From assembly GCF_954871325.1 (NCBI RefSeq), contig NC_088776.1:57622954-57686953 (forward strand): a DNA stretch of 64,000 nt, read 5' to 3'. Within the stretch, counting starts at the first letter, position 1; each line of letters begins with the position of its first letter. The position numbers were made by a program, and so were the translations under genes. The DNA comes from Gordionus sp. m RMFG-2023. Taxonomy: Eukaryota; Nematomorpha; Gordioida; Chordodea; Parachordodidae. Below are positions 47,191 to 60,300 of this stretch, in pieces. The notes under the pieces were generated by a model that saw only the letters and a program-made list of their open reading frames with translations, ran no database searches and was not told the origin of the DNA.

Positions 47191-47495
47191 TAAAATATTT
47201 CTCAATTTACATTACAAATAATTTTATTTCAATAACTTCACTTTATTTTTTATCTAATAAATTCCAATAGTATAATCATAAAATTCGATATCAAATAATT
47301 CAAATTCCAATTCATAAATATACAATTCATTTAATAAAATCTCCCTTTTCATATAAAAATTATATACTGAAAAAAAATACTACTTTTTAGTTTTACAATA
47401 AAAACATATTATTTCAAAAGAATAATAATCTGATTGACATCTCTTGAAAATAAATAAACATTTTTATTTTTCTCTTTAATTCAACATTTACAACA
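47191..47495 (-). repeat. 5' LTR of the gag-only element
   Basis: 305 bp, the pair of 44307-44607. It differs by a handful of substitutions and short insertions. Confidence 0.88.
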
Positions 47496-47500
47496 CCTTG

Positions 47501-48180
47501 TAAAAAAATTATATATAAATAATAATGGTTCAAATTAATAATATAATCAGTTTTAATAATCACATCCAATAATCATAACTAAATTAAAATTAGTAAGGTA
47601 GTCCTCGCTAAGTCATGTCCTCACTTTTTATTTTTACAAAATTATATGGACCCAAAAAAGTATTTATTATTTTTATATTATTTATTAACTCTTTTTTAGA
47701 TTTATTGATAAAGTATTACGCAAATATAAATAAAAAACTACAATGTATTATGAAAAGATTTATGTTAATATTTTTAAAATATTCTATAAATATATCATAA
47801 TATACACAATTTTTTATTAAGACAAGAGGAATAATACTACAGAATATCTCTCAATAATTCTTCCCCTAGCATAGCTTTTACTTCATATTCTAACTTCGCC
47901 CTTCAGCAATTTTCCCTCTAAACAAATTAGTTAATATTATTATATATAATTTTAAATAAACCTAGATTAAATATAACAAAAAATCTATATAAAGATAATT
48001 TAAAATAAACCTAGGCTAATATTTTTAAGTTATTATTAAATACTCACAAATATTATTATCAAATTCAAAATTGATGTTCATATATAAATTTGACATGATG
48101 AAGTTTTACAATATATATATGAAAAATAAACATTGATTTATGAAAGATCTATGGTAATATTTTTTAAAACATCTATTATA
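47501..48180. other. AT-rich region, nothing recognised
   Basis: AT-rich sequence with many poly-A and poly-T runs. A 61-codon frame at 47615 is low in complexity. No feature is supported. Confidence 0.4.
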
Positions 48181-48186
48181 TATATA

Positions 48187-48535
48187 TATCTTCTTTCATC
48201 TTTTTTTTTACCTTCGTTTCCCAATTTCTTTTTCTTTCTCTTATGTTATTATTTTTTCTTTCCCTTTCCTTATCCCCTTTTATTTACTCTTATCTTCTTA
48301 TTTTACTTTTTTTACTCTTTATCTTTAACATTTTCTTTCCCTTTCCAGCTTTTCTTTCTCTTCCACCCCCCCCCTTTCTTTTTTCCTTCCCCTATCTCCT
48401 TAAGTTCTCCTTTTTCCTTTCCCCCTTTTCCATTTTCTCTTTTCTTTCTTTCTATACCTTTTACTTTTTCTTTCCATTTTCCTTTGTCTTTCTATATTCC
48501 TTTCCCCATTCCTATTACTTCTTTTACATTTTTAA
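48187..48535 (+). repeat. Long pyrimidine tract (CT/CTTT-rich)
   Basis: About 350 bp of almost pure pyrimidine on the plus strand, mixing TTTCTTT, CCTTTCC and CCACCCCCCCCC. Open frames here are only Phe/Ser/Pro low-complexity translations. Such tracts can form triplexes. No gene is supported. Confidence 0.85.
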
Positions 48536-48540
48536 AATCT

Positions 48541-49440
48541 AAATATTACAAAAAAAATTTTTTATGGTAGAATCAAATATAATTTATTGCCAATATTTTA
48601 GGTTTAAATCTTCACTAGATCATTTGTTATCCTATACAATTATTTACAATATTCTCCTTTATTTTATTTCGCAACTAATCCCAAATTGACTATACGTGGT
48701 ATGCTATATTTATTATTTAAATAATATTCTAGATCCTACATTATAGAAATTTAGCAAAAATAGATCTCCAAGCAATCTCATACACTTATTATTTTGCATA
48801 ATATTAGATATATTTGTATAATTTTTATTAGTAATGATTATAAAGTAAAATTTTGTTCTAATATAGAATTCTATGATATCCATATTTGGGGAAGAAAATA
48901 ATCTATATTATTTAGCTATTTAAATTTTTGTTTGTTATGACATATTTTTTGACATGAAAACTATAATATAAATTTGCATTATTAAGTTGTATTAAAAAAT
49001 TAAAAGTTTAAACATGAACAAATGAACAATATATATTAACATTCTATTTTAATATTTAGGAAAGTTTCAAATTTATATGTAAGGCTTAAATATATGTTAA
49101 GATCGTATTAGTAATATTAGTACCATAGGGGTTAGTGGAATCGTGTCTTGTCGGTGTAATCAATCAATTAATTTTTATAATATTATTATTGTACTCAAAT
49201 ATATAAAAATTAGAAATAGGAAAGTGTTCACCATTAAGAATTATGAAGATGCAATAAAATTGTATGAAAATTGTGTTATTTCATACATTATAACAATTTA
49301 TTTGGATCATATTATCATAAATATTATATATATGATTGATGTTTATGATGTTATTTGTGATGATGCAAAAAATAAAGTGACTATGCTTTAGTCTATGTTA
49401 TATTGGCGTCTTCGAGGATAGATAGGATTCTCTTATTATG
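48541..49440. other. AT-rich region, nothing recognised
   Basis: No gene is supported. An 82-codon frame at 49143-49391 is Ile/Tyr/Asn-rich and has no recognisable motif. Confidence 0.4.
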
Positions 49441-49581
49441 AATAAAGAGGAAAACCCAACTACTGTAGTTGATAAAAGTGATGAATCAAACATTCCAATT
49501 AATAAGAATGGTGATATTAATATGTTAGAAACAAACATTGGTAATCTAGTAAAAACAAATTTGAAGCAATAAATACAACTC

Positions 49582-52187
49582 CAGTGGCGTCGCTGGGTGG
49601 GAGAAGCGAAGGGGCTTGAGCCCTCTGAAAAATTTGAATAGCCCCCTCAAGCAAATTATTTTTTTTTAATGACTCCTTAATATCCCTTTGAAATAAAAAT
49701 AAATTTTTTTAATTGCTCTCTGAACAATTTCTTTTATAATTCTATTGAGTAATATATAGATTTAATTTTATTATTTAAAAATTAATAAGATTATCATTTT
49801 TATTAAATGAATACTATTTTAATTATTAGATTAGATTAATACATACAAATCATATTTTCACTATATCAGCTTGCGATCAAGTTCTATGTTAAAAAAATAT
49901 CAATATCACTCACTAAATATTAATTTAACATTAACAGTTGAATCTTAATTTGACTTTTATTATTTAAATTATTAAATATACCTAATTAAATTAATATAAT
50001 CATTTATTAATTGAAAATTAACAAATTTAATTGTAATTAGCCGAGTTAACATCACTAATCAACTATATTATTGATTTTTAAATTTAATTATCATGTCCCT
50101 TTCTAAAATTATCTTCAAGGTTCAAATTCAAATAATTATAAGAGATTTATTTATAAAAAGTAAGTAGACATATAGTTTATAATCCTCTATTATATATAAT
50201 TATTTATAAAATATTATGTAAAATGCCACTTTGCAGACGTATTTGACCAGCGTCTACATGAGCGGGAGGAATAGGAACAGTTTGAATCCTATTTTTTTAA
50301 GGGGGTTGGGGGTAGGCTGCTTTAATGGGGGTAGGATAAATTTTTTGGCAGGTTATCTATTAAATTTTGAGATGAAATAAGACAAAATTTAATGCTGTAA
50401 AAATTAATACTTTTATTATAGTATTATTATAATACAATTCATCGACCAAATCTATATATTGCAAACAATTATACACATTGTTTTCCAAATAAACTATCCT
50501 TTTAAATGTAATTTAAAAGGTTTAGATATTTCTATCAAGCTCATAATGCCATAATAATTAATTCATTGTATATAATGGAGGTCTTAATTGAATTTATTAT
50601 CTAACAAATAAATTCTTTATATTCACGAAATATCGATAGTTGGTAGTAGAGATATATTAATTTAAGTTATCCTTTATAAATTCTTTATATTCACGAAATA
50701 TCGATAATTGGTAGTAGAGATATATTAATTTAAGTTATTCTTTATAAATTCTTTGATAAGAGTATCAATAAATAAATAGATGAAAATAATAATAAAGAGA
50801 CAACGCCGCCGAAGGCGGCTGTAATTTTGTAGGGGGGTAAATAAAGGTTTTTGAAGGGGGTTTGCATCCAGTTAAAATCTTCTCATGTAGACGCTGTATT
50901 TGACAGTTTATATAATATATTACAGTTAATATTTTTAAAATTTTACTAATTAATGCTTTTAATAAAGTAACAATTTGCAACTATTTAACGCCATCTATTT
51001 ATTTAAAATATTATTATAATTAAACATCTTATTATTCATCCCACAATGGATGTAATAAATTAGATATCTTTTCTTCTCTTTTTTTTACGTGTTTTTAGAA
51101 TAGCTATTTTTTTCTTCTTTGAAAAACAGTTTTGAGTTAAATTTTTAATACGAATATATTTTAGATATTATTACAAACTGATATTATTTTAAGATATAAT
51201 ATACCACCTAGAGATGGTGCGACAATAATATATAAAATTTTAATTGCTTTCATGATATTACTCTGGTTCTTATTTTATAGTTACAAAATGTTTCATTTCT
51301 AATATGTCATTCTTGCCGTGTAAATAACTCAAGGCCTCTATATTTGCATAATTTCTTCTAAAGATTTTTAGTGTTTTGTTTCATCAATTTATCTAACATA
51401 ATAAATTCTGATATGGGTTACCATCATGAGTGTCATGGCTATGACTGTAAATTAACCAGCATCTATTATTTGTGTGGTTATGTAATTTAAGATTATTACT
51501 ACAGCTGCTGAGATCATATGATTGCATATTTTAGATATGCAATAATGGTCAACTGTGTAGTCGTTTATATATCATTAAAAATGGAAGATAATCTTTTAGA
51601 AATTTAATATCTCACAATAATTTTCTCGATTACTTATCTAGCTTCCATCATGTCATCTAAGAGGAAACTCTAACTACCATATAATTTTATGATTTGGATT
51701 GATCATTTATATTCTCTTCTTCAAGAATTGTTAATTTGGTAAGGCCTATAAATTTTTTTTTATTAGTCCATTCTATAAAACATTGTCTAAAATGGTAACA
51801 GAGACTTATATTAGTTACATGACCTTTTGTAAATGTAAGTTGCTAAGAATTATATAGCCTTATGTGGTTTTTAAAATCTATTGAGGCATATGTATGAATT
51901 AATTAATCTTTTTTTATCACTTGTAATTCTTTAGACGCAAAATCTTTTTATATCAACCATCGAAAATATTTTATGCTATAATAAATAGATTTTGTATTAA
52001 AAAATATTATTTTTAGATATGTCTTATATTGTTTTAATTATTTATATGTTAGTTTATTTTGTATGCAAAATATAATAAATGGCAAAATATTAATTTCAGA
52101 ATAATTTTTTAGAGTTAGCAAAATTTCAAAAAGTATAATATGGCCTGATAAAAGGGGGCTGAAGTCCCGAGGCTAGCGATGCCTCTG
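49582..52187. mobile_element. Non-autonomous hAT-type element with near-perfect TSD
   Basis: It begins CAGTGGCGTCGCTGGGTGGG and ends GGCTAGCGATGCCTCTG. Flanks are TACAACTC (49574-49581) and TATAACTC (52188-52195), one mismatch in 8 bp. It has AGGGGCTTGAGCCC-like subterminal sequence. No transposase domain is recognised. It contains another element at 50248-50896. Confidence 0.75.
50248..50896. mobile_element. Non-autonomous hAT-type element nested in 49582-52187, exact TSD
   Basis: Flanked by TATTTGAC at 50240-50247 and 50897-50904. Terminal repeats are CAGCGTCTACATGAG and CTCATGTAGACGCTG. The interior holds a direct repeat of about 70 bp (ATTCACGAAATATCGATA at 50619 and 50690) and a GC-rich palindrome (GCCGCCGAAGGCGGC). 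No coding content. Confidence 0.9.
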
Positions 52188-52675
52188 TATAACTCAATTA
52201 AAATTTGATAATTATGATAAACAAAATAATTTTAAAACTATATTAAATATATAGATTTTGCAGATAAGAGGAATATTGCTTTTAAAAAAATTGGCACAAA
52301 AGTGTAAATTTGAATCAGACCAGGATGAGAGATAAAGAAATCAAATGGTGGCAGGAATAATAATGGTGGCAGGAATAATAATGGCAGCTTTAAAAAAGAT
52401 AATCGCACCAGATTTCTAGATGAAATAAATGACTTGGTAAAAAGGACTAGCTTTTAACAAGTTTTAAATATGGCTTTGGCAATGGAAAGAGCTGAGAATG
52501 AAGTTTCAAATATGATGATAAAAGTTAATAAACCTAGGCAGAAATTAGAGAATAATTAAGGAAATCCTTTTAATAAATGACCCACATAATATTAAAGAAA
52601 AATTATAATTATTACAATAATAATAATAACATTTTAAGTACAGAGATATTAGTAAATTGAACAATAATGATTGAT

Positions 52676-52894
52676 AGTGTTTTTAAACGACTTGAAGGAG
52701 CCGAATTTTAAAAACGCTAACTAATTGTTTTATTTAGAAAAATACTATGCAAACCTAAAGATTTTACTTATAATTGACACAAAGGTTTGAACATCTATTA
52801 GGTAAATCTCGAGGCTTATACAATATTTTTCTGGCTAATATATTGAACTAGCCGTTTTTAAAAATCGGCTCAAATCGAACCGTTTAACAACACT
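52676..52894. mobile_element. AGTGTTGTTAAA-family MITE with 6-bp flank repeat
   Basis: Starts AGTGTTTTTAAACGAC and ends GAACCGTTTAACAACACT, flanked on both sides by ATTGAT (52670-52675, 52895-52900). The interior matches 5222-5442 (ATCTCGAGGCTTATACAATA, GCCGTTTTTAAAAATCGGCT). It interrupts the gag relic. Confidence 0.8.
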
Positions 52895-53069
52895 ATTGAT
52901 ATGTTTAAGAACAATGACTGTTCATAATGTGGTAACTCACACCTCATTCCAATATTTTGCATCAAGGGTACCATGTTACAATTGCCAAAAGGTAGAGCAT
53001 TATGCAAAATACTATAAGAGACATAAACTACACGCTATGCATTAAGATGATAATGAATCATCAGATCAA

Positions 53070-53390
53070 GTTAGTCTAAAGTAAAAAATGTAAAAAATAG
53101 AGCAAATATCTTAATTAATAATAATTAATTTTTGTCCTATAGTCGACTCAAGTATATAATTTGTATTCACGACTCAAGTTGGAAGTCTAAAGTAAAAAAT
53201 TGTAAAAAACAGAACAAATATCTTAATTAAGAATAATTAATTTGAAATATTCGTCCTCTAGTTGACTCAAGTTCATCGAATTATTTGTCCTCTAGTCGAC
53301 TTAAACATATAATTCGTATTCACGACTCAAGTTGGAAGTCTAAAGTAAAAAAATGTAAAAAACAGATCAAATATTTTAATCAATAATAAC
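53070..53390. repeat. Tandem repeat of about 120-145 bp units, continued beyond the hAT element
   Basis: AGTCTAAAGTAAAAAATG and the phrase GTCCTCTAGTCGACTCAAGT recur about three times (units near 53073, 53191 and 53336). After the hAT insertion the array resumes at 56187 with AATTTGAAATATTCGTCCTC. Possibly terminal sequence of the gag relic. Confidence 0.7.
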
Positions 53391-56178
53391 CAGGGTTGGC
53401 ATGTCGGTCAATTGACCGGAGGAGTATTTGACCGGTCAAATACGGTCAAATACTCTAAAATATTAATGGCGAATAAATATTTTGATATAATTAACTAGTA
53501 TGCATTAAAAGCATGTTTATCAATCTTATTAGGTTACAATTATTTAAAAAATTATTTGTATCATGAATTGTTAAAAACAAAAGAATTTTTTTATTGTTAA
53601 AATATAAATATGTAATTTTTCTAAATATAGTAATATTTTTAGTTATTTTTTTGCCTAATCATTACCGTTTCTCGCCTTCTTTATTTTTTTCAATTCATTT
53701 TTCTTAAAAAAAATAAAAATACCCGATTTATTATAATCATAATATAATTTTTTCATTCTTATTTTTTAATAAATTTAAATTTTATTTAATATTTAGCCGA
53801 GTATAAATTATATTAACTCTCATTTGTTTTACTTACACTTGCTATATTTGGTTTTTAAAATTAATTTTCATTTTAATTGTTCTGGTCAGATTTACGGAAT
53901 ATTATTCAATTCTGGTAAAAAGTTATATATATTATATTATATTTATAATATTAAGAAATTATTGGAATAATTGGTCGATAATTATAAAATAGTTAAGATT
54001 GATTAACTTTACAATAATCAAAATCATTTTTTGTTAAATTTTAATATATTAGGGATTATGGTCAAACCAAAGCATCATGTTTGGAAACATTTTCAAGAAG
54101 TACGCGATGGTAAATCAGTTAAAGCGGTGTGCAAGTTTTGCAAGATGTCCTATATCACCCACGTTGATAGAATGGTCAAACATTTATTAAGCAGCTGTAC
54201 TATGTGCCCTGTTATAATTAAGGAAAAATTTTATTCAAATTCCAAAATATCAACCTCTACAAAAAATATCACAAATGTAATTTGTAATACTTCTAAGAAC
54301 TCTAATGAAGAATTGGGTGAAATTAGTGAGAATGATTATCAATTATCAAATGAACAATATTTTGTCTTGTGACTCAGGAGAATTTGATTCCATTATTTCT
54401 AATCAATCTACAAGGAAGGCGATTAAATATAAATCTCAATCTTGTATAACCGGTTTCATAGATAGAATTAATCCCAAAGAAAAAAATGAGCTGGATCAAT
54501 TGTTTGCAAAGGCTGTATATGCGAGAAATTTACCTTTCCACATCACTGAAAATCCCTACATCTAAGAATTTTTTAAAAAAATACGTCCTATTTACACATT
54601 ACCCAGGAGAAGGCAGCTGGCTGGATATCTTCTAGACAAAGCATCAGGTGATATGGAGGTGAGAATTGCAGATATAATAGATAAAGCTCCTTACTTATCA
54701 ATTGTATCAGATGGCTGGAGCAACCATTAGAAACGAGAGTATTATTAATTTTATGGTGATGACGCCTGTTCCAGTGTTCTACAAATTTCTAAATACTGAG
54801 GAAAATCGCCATACGGCAGATTATATTGCCCAGGAATTTAAAAATGTAATTCATGAATTGAATCCGGTAAAAGTATATTCTTTAGTTACTGATAATGCCG
54901 CTAACATGAAAGCAGCCTGGAGAATTCTAAAATCTGAATCTATTTATAATCATATGCAATGTTATGGTTGTGCAGCGCATACATTGCAGTTATTCTTTCA
55001 CGATTTTGAACGATTGAACGCCTTCAGTGACCATATTTCAATAATTAAAAAAATTGTTAAATTTTTCAAGAATAAACACATACCAGCTGCAGTATTTTCC
55101 CGTAATAAGAATCTTCATGGCATACCATCTACATTAAGTACAATTAGCCAAACAAGATGGGCATCGTCAATAAAATGTATGGAGCAAATTCAAATATGCA
55201 AGAAAGCTCTAAAAGCATCAGTTGTTGAAGAAGCTGTTTGTGATATTTGTCCCATAGAAATTACCAATAATATATTAAACGAAGAATTTTGGACGAAAAA
55301 TTTAAAATTTTTAGCTATAACCTCATTGTTGAAAGTGCAAGGGGATAAATGTACTTTGGCCCAAGTAAAAAACGAGATGCTTAATTTGGAAAAACACATA
55401 ATACAATCATGCCATGATTCTATATTTTCTCCATCTCAAGAAAAAAAAATTAAGGTTATGTATGAAAAGAGAAAAACTGATCTAAATACATGTGCTCACA
55501 ATGCTGCTTATTTATTGGACCCCCAATATCAAGGGGAGCATCTTACTAATACTGAATTTGATGAAGCATGTAATATAATACAAGAATTGGGTATTTTACA
55601 AGGTGGTGATAATCAAAATATTTTGAGTAATATAGTAAATTTCCGAAGCAAAAGCGGTATATTTAATAGCCATAATATGTGGAAAGTTGTAACTTCCATA
55701 AGAAACAATCAAATTTCGGCCTCAAGTTGGTGGAATGCATTTTGCCCACCTTGCCCATTAAGAGAAGTGGCTAATATTTTACTAACATTTCCTAGTTTGA
55801 CTTCTTCTTCTGAAAGAAATTGGTCGGTTTAGGGCTATATTCACACGAAAAACAGAAATAGATTAAAGGCTTCTACAGCAGGAAAATTAGTAAGAGTGTA
55901 TCATAATTTAAGGTTGATTAAAAATATTAAAGAAAATAATGATATTGAATATGAATCGGAACAAGACTCTGCCACGGAGGGTGAAACATTGACTATAGAA
56001 TGAATTAAAAAATATTATGATATTTATTATTATACATAGATTTATTATAATATTATATAAATGCAAAATAAAGTTAATATTGGTGTAAAAAACATTTATT
56101 TGAATTTGACCATATTTGACCGGTTAAATATCGGTCAATTGACCGAATTGTATTTGACCGGTCAAATGCACAACCCTG
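53391..56178 (+). mobile_element. hAT element with exact TSD and almost complete transposase
   Basis: Flanked by ATAATAAC at 53383-53390 and 56179-56186. Ends are CAGGGTTGGCATG and GCACAACCCTG, with repeated GGTCAATTGACCGG subterminal palindromes. The 2.8-kb element encodes one transposase (54058-56003). It sits within the tandem array at 53070-56300. Confidence 0.93.
54058..56003 (+). pseudogene. BED-type hAT transposase, lightly damaged
   Basis: Starts with a BED zinc finger (HHVWKHFQEVRDGKS, CKFCKMSYITHVDRMVKH). It then reads SGEFDSIISNQS, FIDRINPKEKNELDQLFAKA, SLVTDNAANMKAAW (catalytic region), CAAHTLQLFFHDFE, TRWASSIKCMEQI, AYLLDPQYQGEHL and the dimerization domain SSWWNAFCPPCPLREVANIL..SSSERNWSV, ending near 56000. 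Damage: a frameshift near 54360, a stop at 54563-54565, a register change near 54728 and a stop at 55830-55832. With only about four lesions, it is probably the youngest hAT copy in the window. Confidence 0.88.
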
Positions 56179-56350
56179 ATAATAACTAATTTGAAATATT
56201 CGTCCTCTAGATGACTCAAGTATATAAACCTAATTTCACCACTCGAGTCGACTTGAGTTGTGAACTTAAGCCTATATATTGGCTCAGTTTTTGATTAAGT
56301 CGACTTTACTTAGTGGATTAACAACACAATAAACAGTACTATATATTTCC

Positions 56351-56420
56351 ATTTTGAAGATTGGTTTAAATGCAGAGTATGTAAAAGTTGGGTGCATAGG
56401 ACCTATGCCAAAAAAAGATT
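56351..56420 (+). other. Zinc-ribbon-like fragment
   Basis: Reads FEDWFKCRVCKSWVHRTYA. This W-x2-C-x2-C-x2-W-x-H pattern is common at the C-terminus of some DDE transposases. Only this fragment is visible, so the element type is uncertain. Confidence 0.35.
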
Positions 56421-56429
56421 TCTATTATA

Positions 56430-57355
56430 TTTTTTATAATTGTAAATAATAATATATAAATAAAGCATATATGAAAATCGGAACAAAATTTTTATGCGTC
56501 TCAGGAATCCTAATAAACCATTTGATTCGACTAGCCCCATCAATGATCTTCCAACTAACAAAGGGTTTGGGGTTACTTTTATTAGAGAAAAAATTATTAA
56601 ATATTTATAAATATAACAGTGTATTTATAGCTAAGTGTTTAAGTTATCGATTGGTATTTTGCAAGATCTTATGCGATCATTATTTTCGGAGCTATGATGA
56701 TTTGACAAAAATTGTACCGACTAGCCCTGGTTTTCCCTATATTATATTATTGTTTACACTCTGATATCTCATGATTTTGTGATCCATAGCGATTTGTTAC
56801 TCACCAGTATTTGTGATTCATGGTCATTTCTGATTCCGCACCATTTGTAATTCCCAGTATCCCCCCCTCCGGCCGAAATCGGGGCTAGGGCCATAGTGAT
56901 TGTACAAAAATATAAACATCAGAATGTTTATACTGAATAATTGATATAAATTTTATGTTAATAAAATATCCCACAAAAGATAATTTTAATGTTCAGAATT
57001 AAAAATACTATAATTTTAAAGTATTTATTTGAACATAAAATAATTTTTGACACTATTTTAGGTACCATTTACACTTTTTGGTCTGGGAGGTGGGGAGAGG
57101 GTATTCAAACCCTACCTCCTCATCTACTTGTGGCTACGCCATTTGTTTATAATACACATTTTTTCTAGTAATTTTTAAATAATAGTAGGTTTAAATAAGC
57201 TATGGGCAATATATATTTTCTATCGACCTATTTAATAAAATTTTGTACAAATGTTAATGTATCTCGTAATAAATTTTTTTTATATACCAATATTAGCTTT
57301 GGCATGTAAATTAGAATACTATAACCAGAATTATTTTTCAAAATTATATAATAAC
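56430..57355. other. Intergenic region with GC-rich transposon-like pieces
   Basis: Two GC-rich bits stand out: CCCCCCTCCGGCCGAAATCG near 56862-56881 and GGTGGGGAGAGGG..CTTGTGGCTACGCCA near 57090-57140. The latter resembles a hAT-type end. No complete element could be bounded. No gene is supported here. Confidence 0.35.
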
Positions 57356-57358
57356 TTT

Positions 57359-60300
57359 TTATTCCATCTTAAAATTAAGTGTATGACTAGGTTTACAAAT
57401 ACCATCGCCTTCCCACCACCCACTGAAATCTTTGTAAGTCCTTGTTTTTTCGTTACTATATGTTGAATTAGACGAGAAACCAAAATTTAGGTGGGAATAA
57501 TTTATCATAGCGCAGATTCGGCACCAAAACTTAGTATCCACAAATTTCCCCCCTTCATTTTTCCAAGCGAGGTACGAATTGTAAAGTTGATCGTCCGAGT
57601 CTAATATGTACAAGTAAAGAGCAAGATGAGCAGGACTAGGAAAATCGTCTACGTGAATGAAAGATTGACTAGGAGCTATCCTTATATATTCGGATTTAGA
57701 TGGGCCCATTACTATAGGAATTATGGAATTCCTAGAGGAGTAAAAATTTGTTTCATATGATAGTTTTTTTTTAGGTCATGGATATAAAGGGCTAATATTA
57801 CATTTACATAGTATAGTCAGTCGTTATCATTTAACATGCGCACAAATTGAGCATTCGCGTTTTGTCATACTTTTTTAATAAAACAAACACGAAATGCATA
57901 CCTTATTTAAATTAAGGTTGCCTTTTTATTATTATCGTAGATTCAAAATTATAACCAAATCAAAAAAAAAATGTTTGTTCTTGAAAATAATATTATCGAC
58001 TGTCTTTTTCCATTTTAAAAGATGAGTAAGCTATATTTAAATATTTTATATAATATAACAAAAAGCTAAATTAAAAAGTATTGAAAAAAGGCAAATCTGT
58101 TTGCGTTTTTCGTGATGGTTGTTAACGCCAATCGATAATTTTATCAATTTGCAAGATTCCATTTGAAAGACCTTATTTGCGTTTTGGAAACGCTAAATTT
58201 GTGCACATTATAATAAAGTTTCTGTTTTTTTTAAAAAAAAACATTAAAGCGATTAAATAAATCAAATAAATGTTATACGAGGATGTCTTAAATGAAGACT
58301 TATTACTAAAAAATTAAGTTTATACACATTACTTTAATCCGTTTTCGAAAAATTTCTCCGTTACGTAGCCTTTGCACCGTGAGTTTTCGAAAGAGAGATA
58401 AAACTTGTAATCCTTATCAAGCATTTCAAAGCATTTGGTACCTTCATCTCTCGCACAACTCAGCGGGGAATCCCCACAATTTCCATATATATCCACGGGC
58501 ATATATTTATTCAGTGTATTGGCGTAATCTAGTCTCAATTGGCTTCCACAATTGGAAACAAACCAAGCGATCATTTTGGTCTTTCCGGATGCATAATTTT
58601 TGGTACTCGTTTTGATCGCAACTTAGTTTTTCAAGTATAAGATCAATGAGGGAGGTAAGGAATATTTTGGCGGGAATGATAATGACCGGAGGTTAAATAG
58701 AAGAGAGTTCAAATTGTCGTAAAGGTGAGAAAGATTTAACGACGAAATTTTGGGAGTCTTTGGGTGGTAAGAATGGATTAATAAACGATTAACTATTTCA
58801 TCGTCTAAGAGAGTATCGTGGGATTTAAGGTGAGACTTTAAAGCAATGGTCAGTTTTAAATATTTTTCAACTGTCTTATTTAATGTGAGAGACACATTAA
58901 CACGTTTAGCATTTATTTTTGACTCTTTGGATTCTCTTGATCGAGAATACTGGCTTGTTATATATTTAGCATAAGGTGTGACTATATCCGAATCATGTCT
59001 ATAAGTAGCAGTCCAATTGAACATGGAGTAGAGCCTACCCCCAGTGTGCATATTCATAGGGCTTTCCAAGGAGTGAAATATCCAGATCTGAGCAGGATTT
59101 CTTTCTATGTTTCTTTCCGATTTTGTGGGGAAAGCGTTTCTATATAAGACCGCATGGGCTTTCTGACGTGGTATACCAGCAGGATCCGCGGAATCGGTTA
59201 GGTAACAATTGGTGAAAGCGCATTTAGACTTATGCAGACCCCTACAGCCATAAGGAATGTCATTCCAGGATGGATGTAAATGAGTAGCCACGTATATAAC
59301 TTTAGTAGACAATTTCTTGTGTGTACTAGCATTATAAGTGGAATTGTTTAGTGTATAGTGGAAGAAATCGGGAAAAATATTATCAGGATGGCAAGATCGT
59401 TTGGAAGATGATTTAAAGTTTAACATTTTGGGGGCCAGAGATAATTGTTCCATGATTCTGTCAGTGGTATTAGAATCTTCTGGCCACAATGGGAGCAACA
59501 GTTTAGCCGTGTTTTTATGTTTAATACGATTTTTAATTGTTGTGGCTTTGTCTAATTTGTTTGATATTGATAATATATGCAAAGCATTCTCTTCCGAGGA
59601 ATATTTTAAAGTTTCTAACAATCTTGAAAATTTTGATAATACGGAAAAGCGTTGTATCAAATTTTCTAAACTTTTACGCTGATCAATTATAGCCTCTAGA
59701 TAAGTCGTAGATGACATATATTCTATAGATGAAGTAATAATTCGAGTTTTAGAAGCTTGGGAAGATATAGGGTGTTTGCTGGGTTTGAATGAATTTTTAT
59801 TCAGTCTTAATCTGGAATTAAATGAAGATTTTTGGTTATCATCTTCATGTGCAATAAACTGTTTTTCATTCACAGGTAGATCATCTAATTCATTAACTTC
59901 AATATTATCACGACGCGGAAGAGAATCATACTCAGAATCCTGGTTTATGTATGATCTCTCAAGATTTGGAGAATTATTCCTATGTATAAGAGTATTTAAG
60001 AGTTCGATGTAGTTGTTCATATCGGAATGTTCGGTGTTCGATATTCGTTTCATTTCTAGCTTTGCCAATGACAATTCATATGAAGGAGAGATATTCGGTT
60101 TCTTAACAAAATTATTCGGTTTTTGAGGCCAAGGTAGCTTGGAGAAAGATAAGGGATAGTAGTAGGAAATCTTTTGTGCTATCGCCATGAAACCATTGCC
60201 AGTAAATTTTTCCTCTTGATTAAGATTCGAAAAACTGGATTCAGGATGTTTATTTTCTAATACGCATATAATAATTACGCTAGTCATGTAAAATATTATT

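Larger units (their letters stand above)
44307..47495 (-). mobile_element. Gag-only LTR retroelement
   Basis: LTRs at 44307-44607 and 47191-47495 and a 5-bp duplication CCTTG (44302-44306, 47496-47500) bound a 3.2-kb minus-strand element. Next to the 5' LTR is a primer-binding-like TGGTACCGAACGACCAGG; next to the 3' LTR is a purine-rich GAAGGGTGGGCG. The only gene is gag-like; no protease, reverse transcriptase or integrase is present. It is therefore non-autonomous and would need another element's enzymes. The LTRs are very similar and the gag frame is open, so it looks whole and fairly young. Confidence 0.88.
49441..53060 (+). pseudogene. Decayed retroelement gag relic interrupted by transposons
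   Basis: Outside its inserted elements this stretch reads, in broken frames, like a Gag protein: a short start near 49438 (NPTTVVDKSDES), a helix-like piece near 52440-52530 (NMALAMERAENEVSNMM) and a CCHC knuckle near 52970-53010 (CYNCQKVEHYAKYY). It is interrupted by the elements at 49582-52187 and 52676-52894. It is an old fossil with many breaks. LTRs were not found, so the family is only probably Ty3/gypsy. Confidence 0.5.

Noticed and set aside
48133-48570. Long open frames of 145 and 99 codons
   Set aside because: They are Phe/Ser/Pro/Leu low-complexity translations of the pyrimidine tract.
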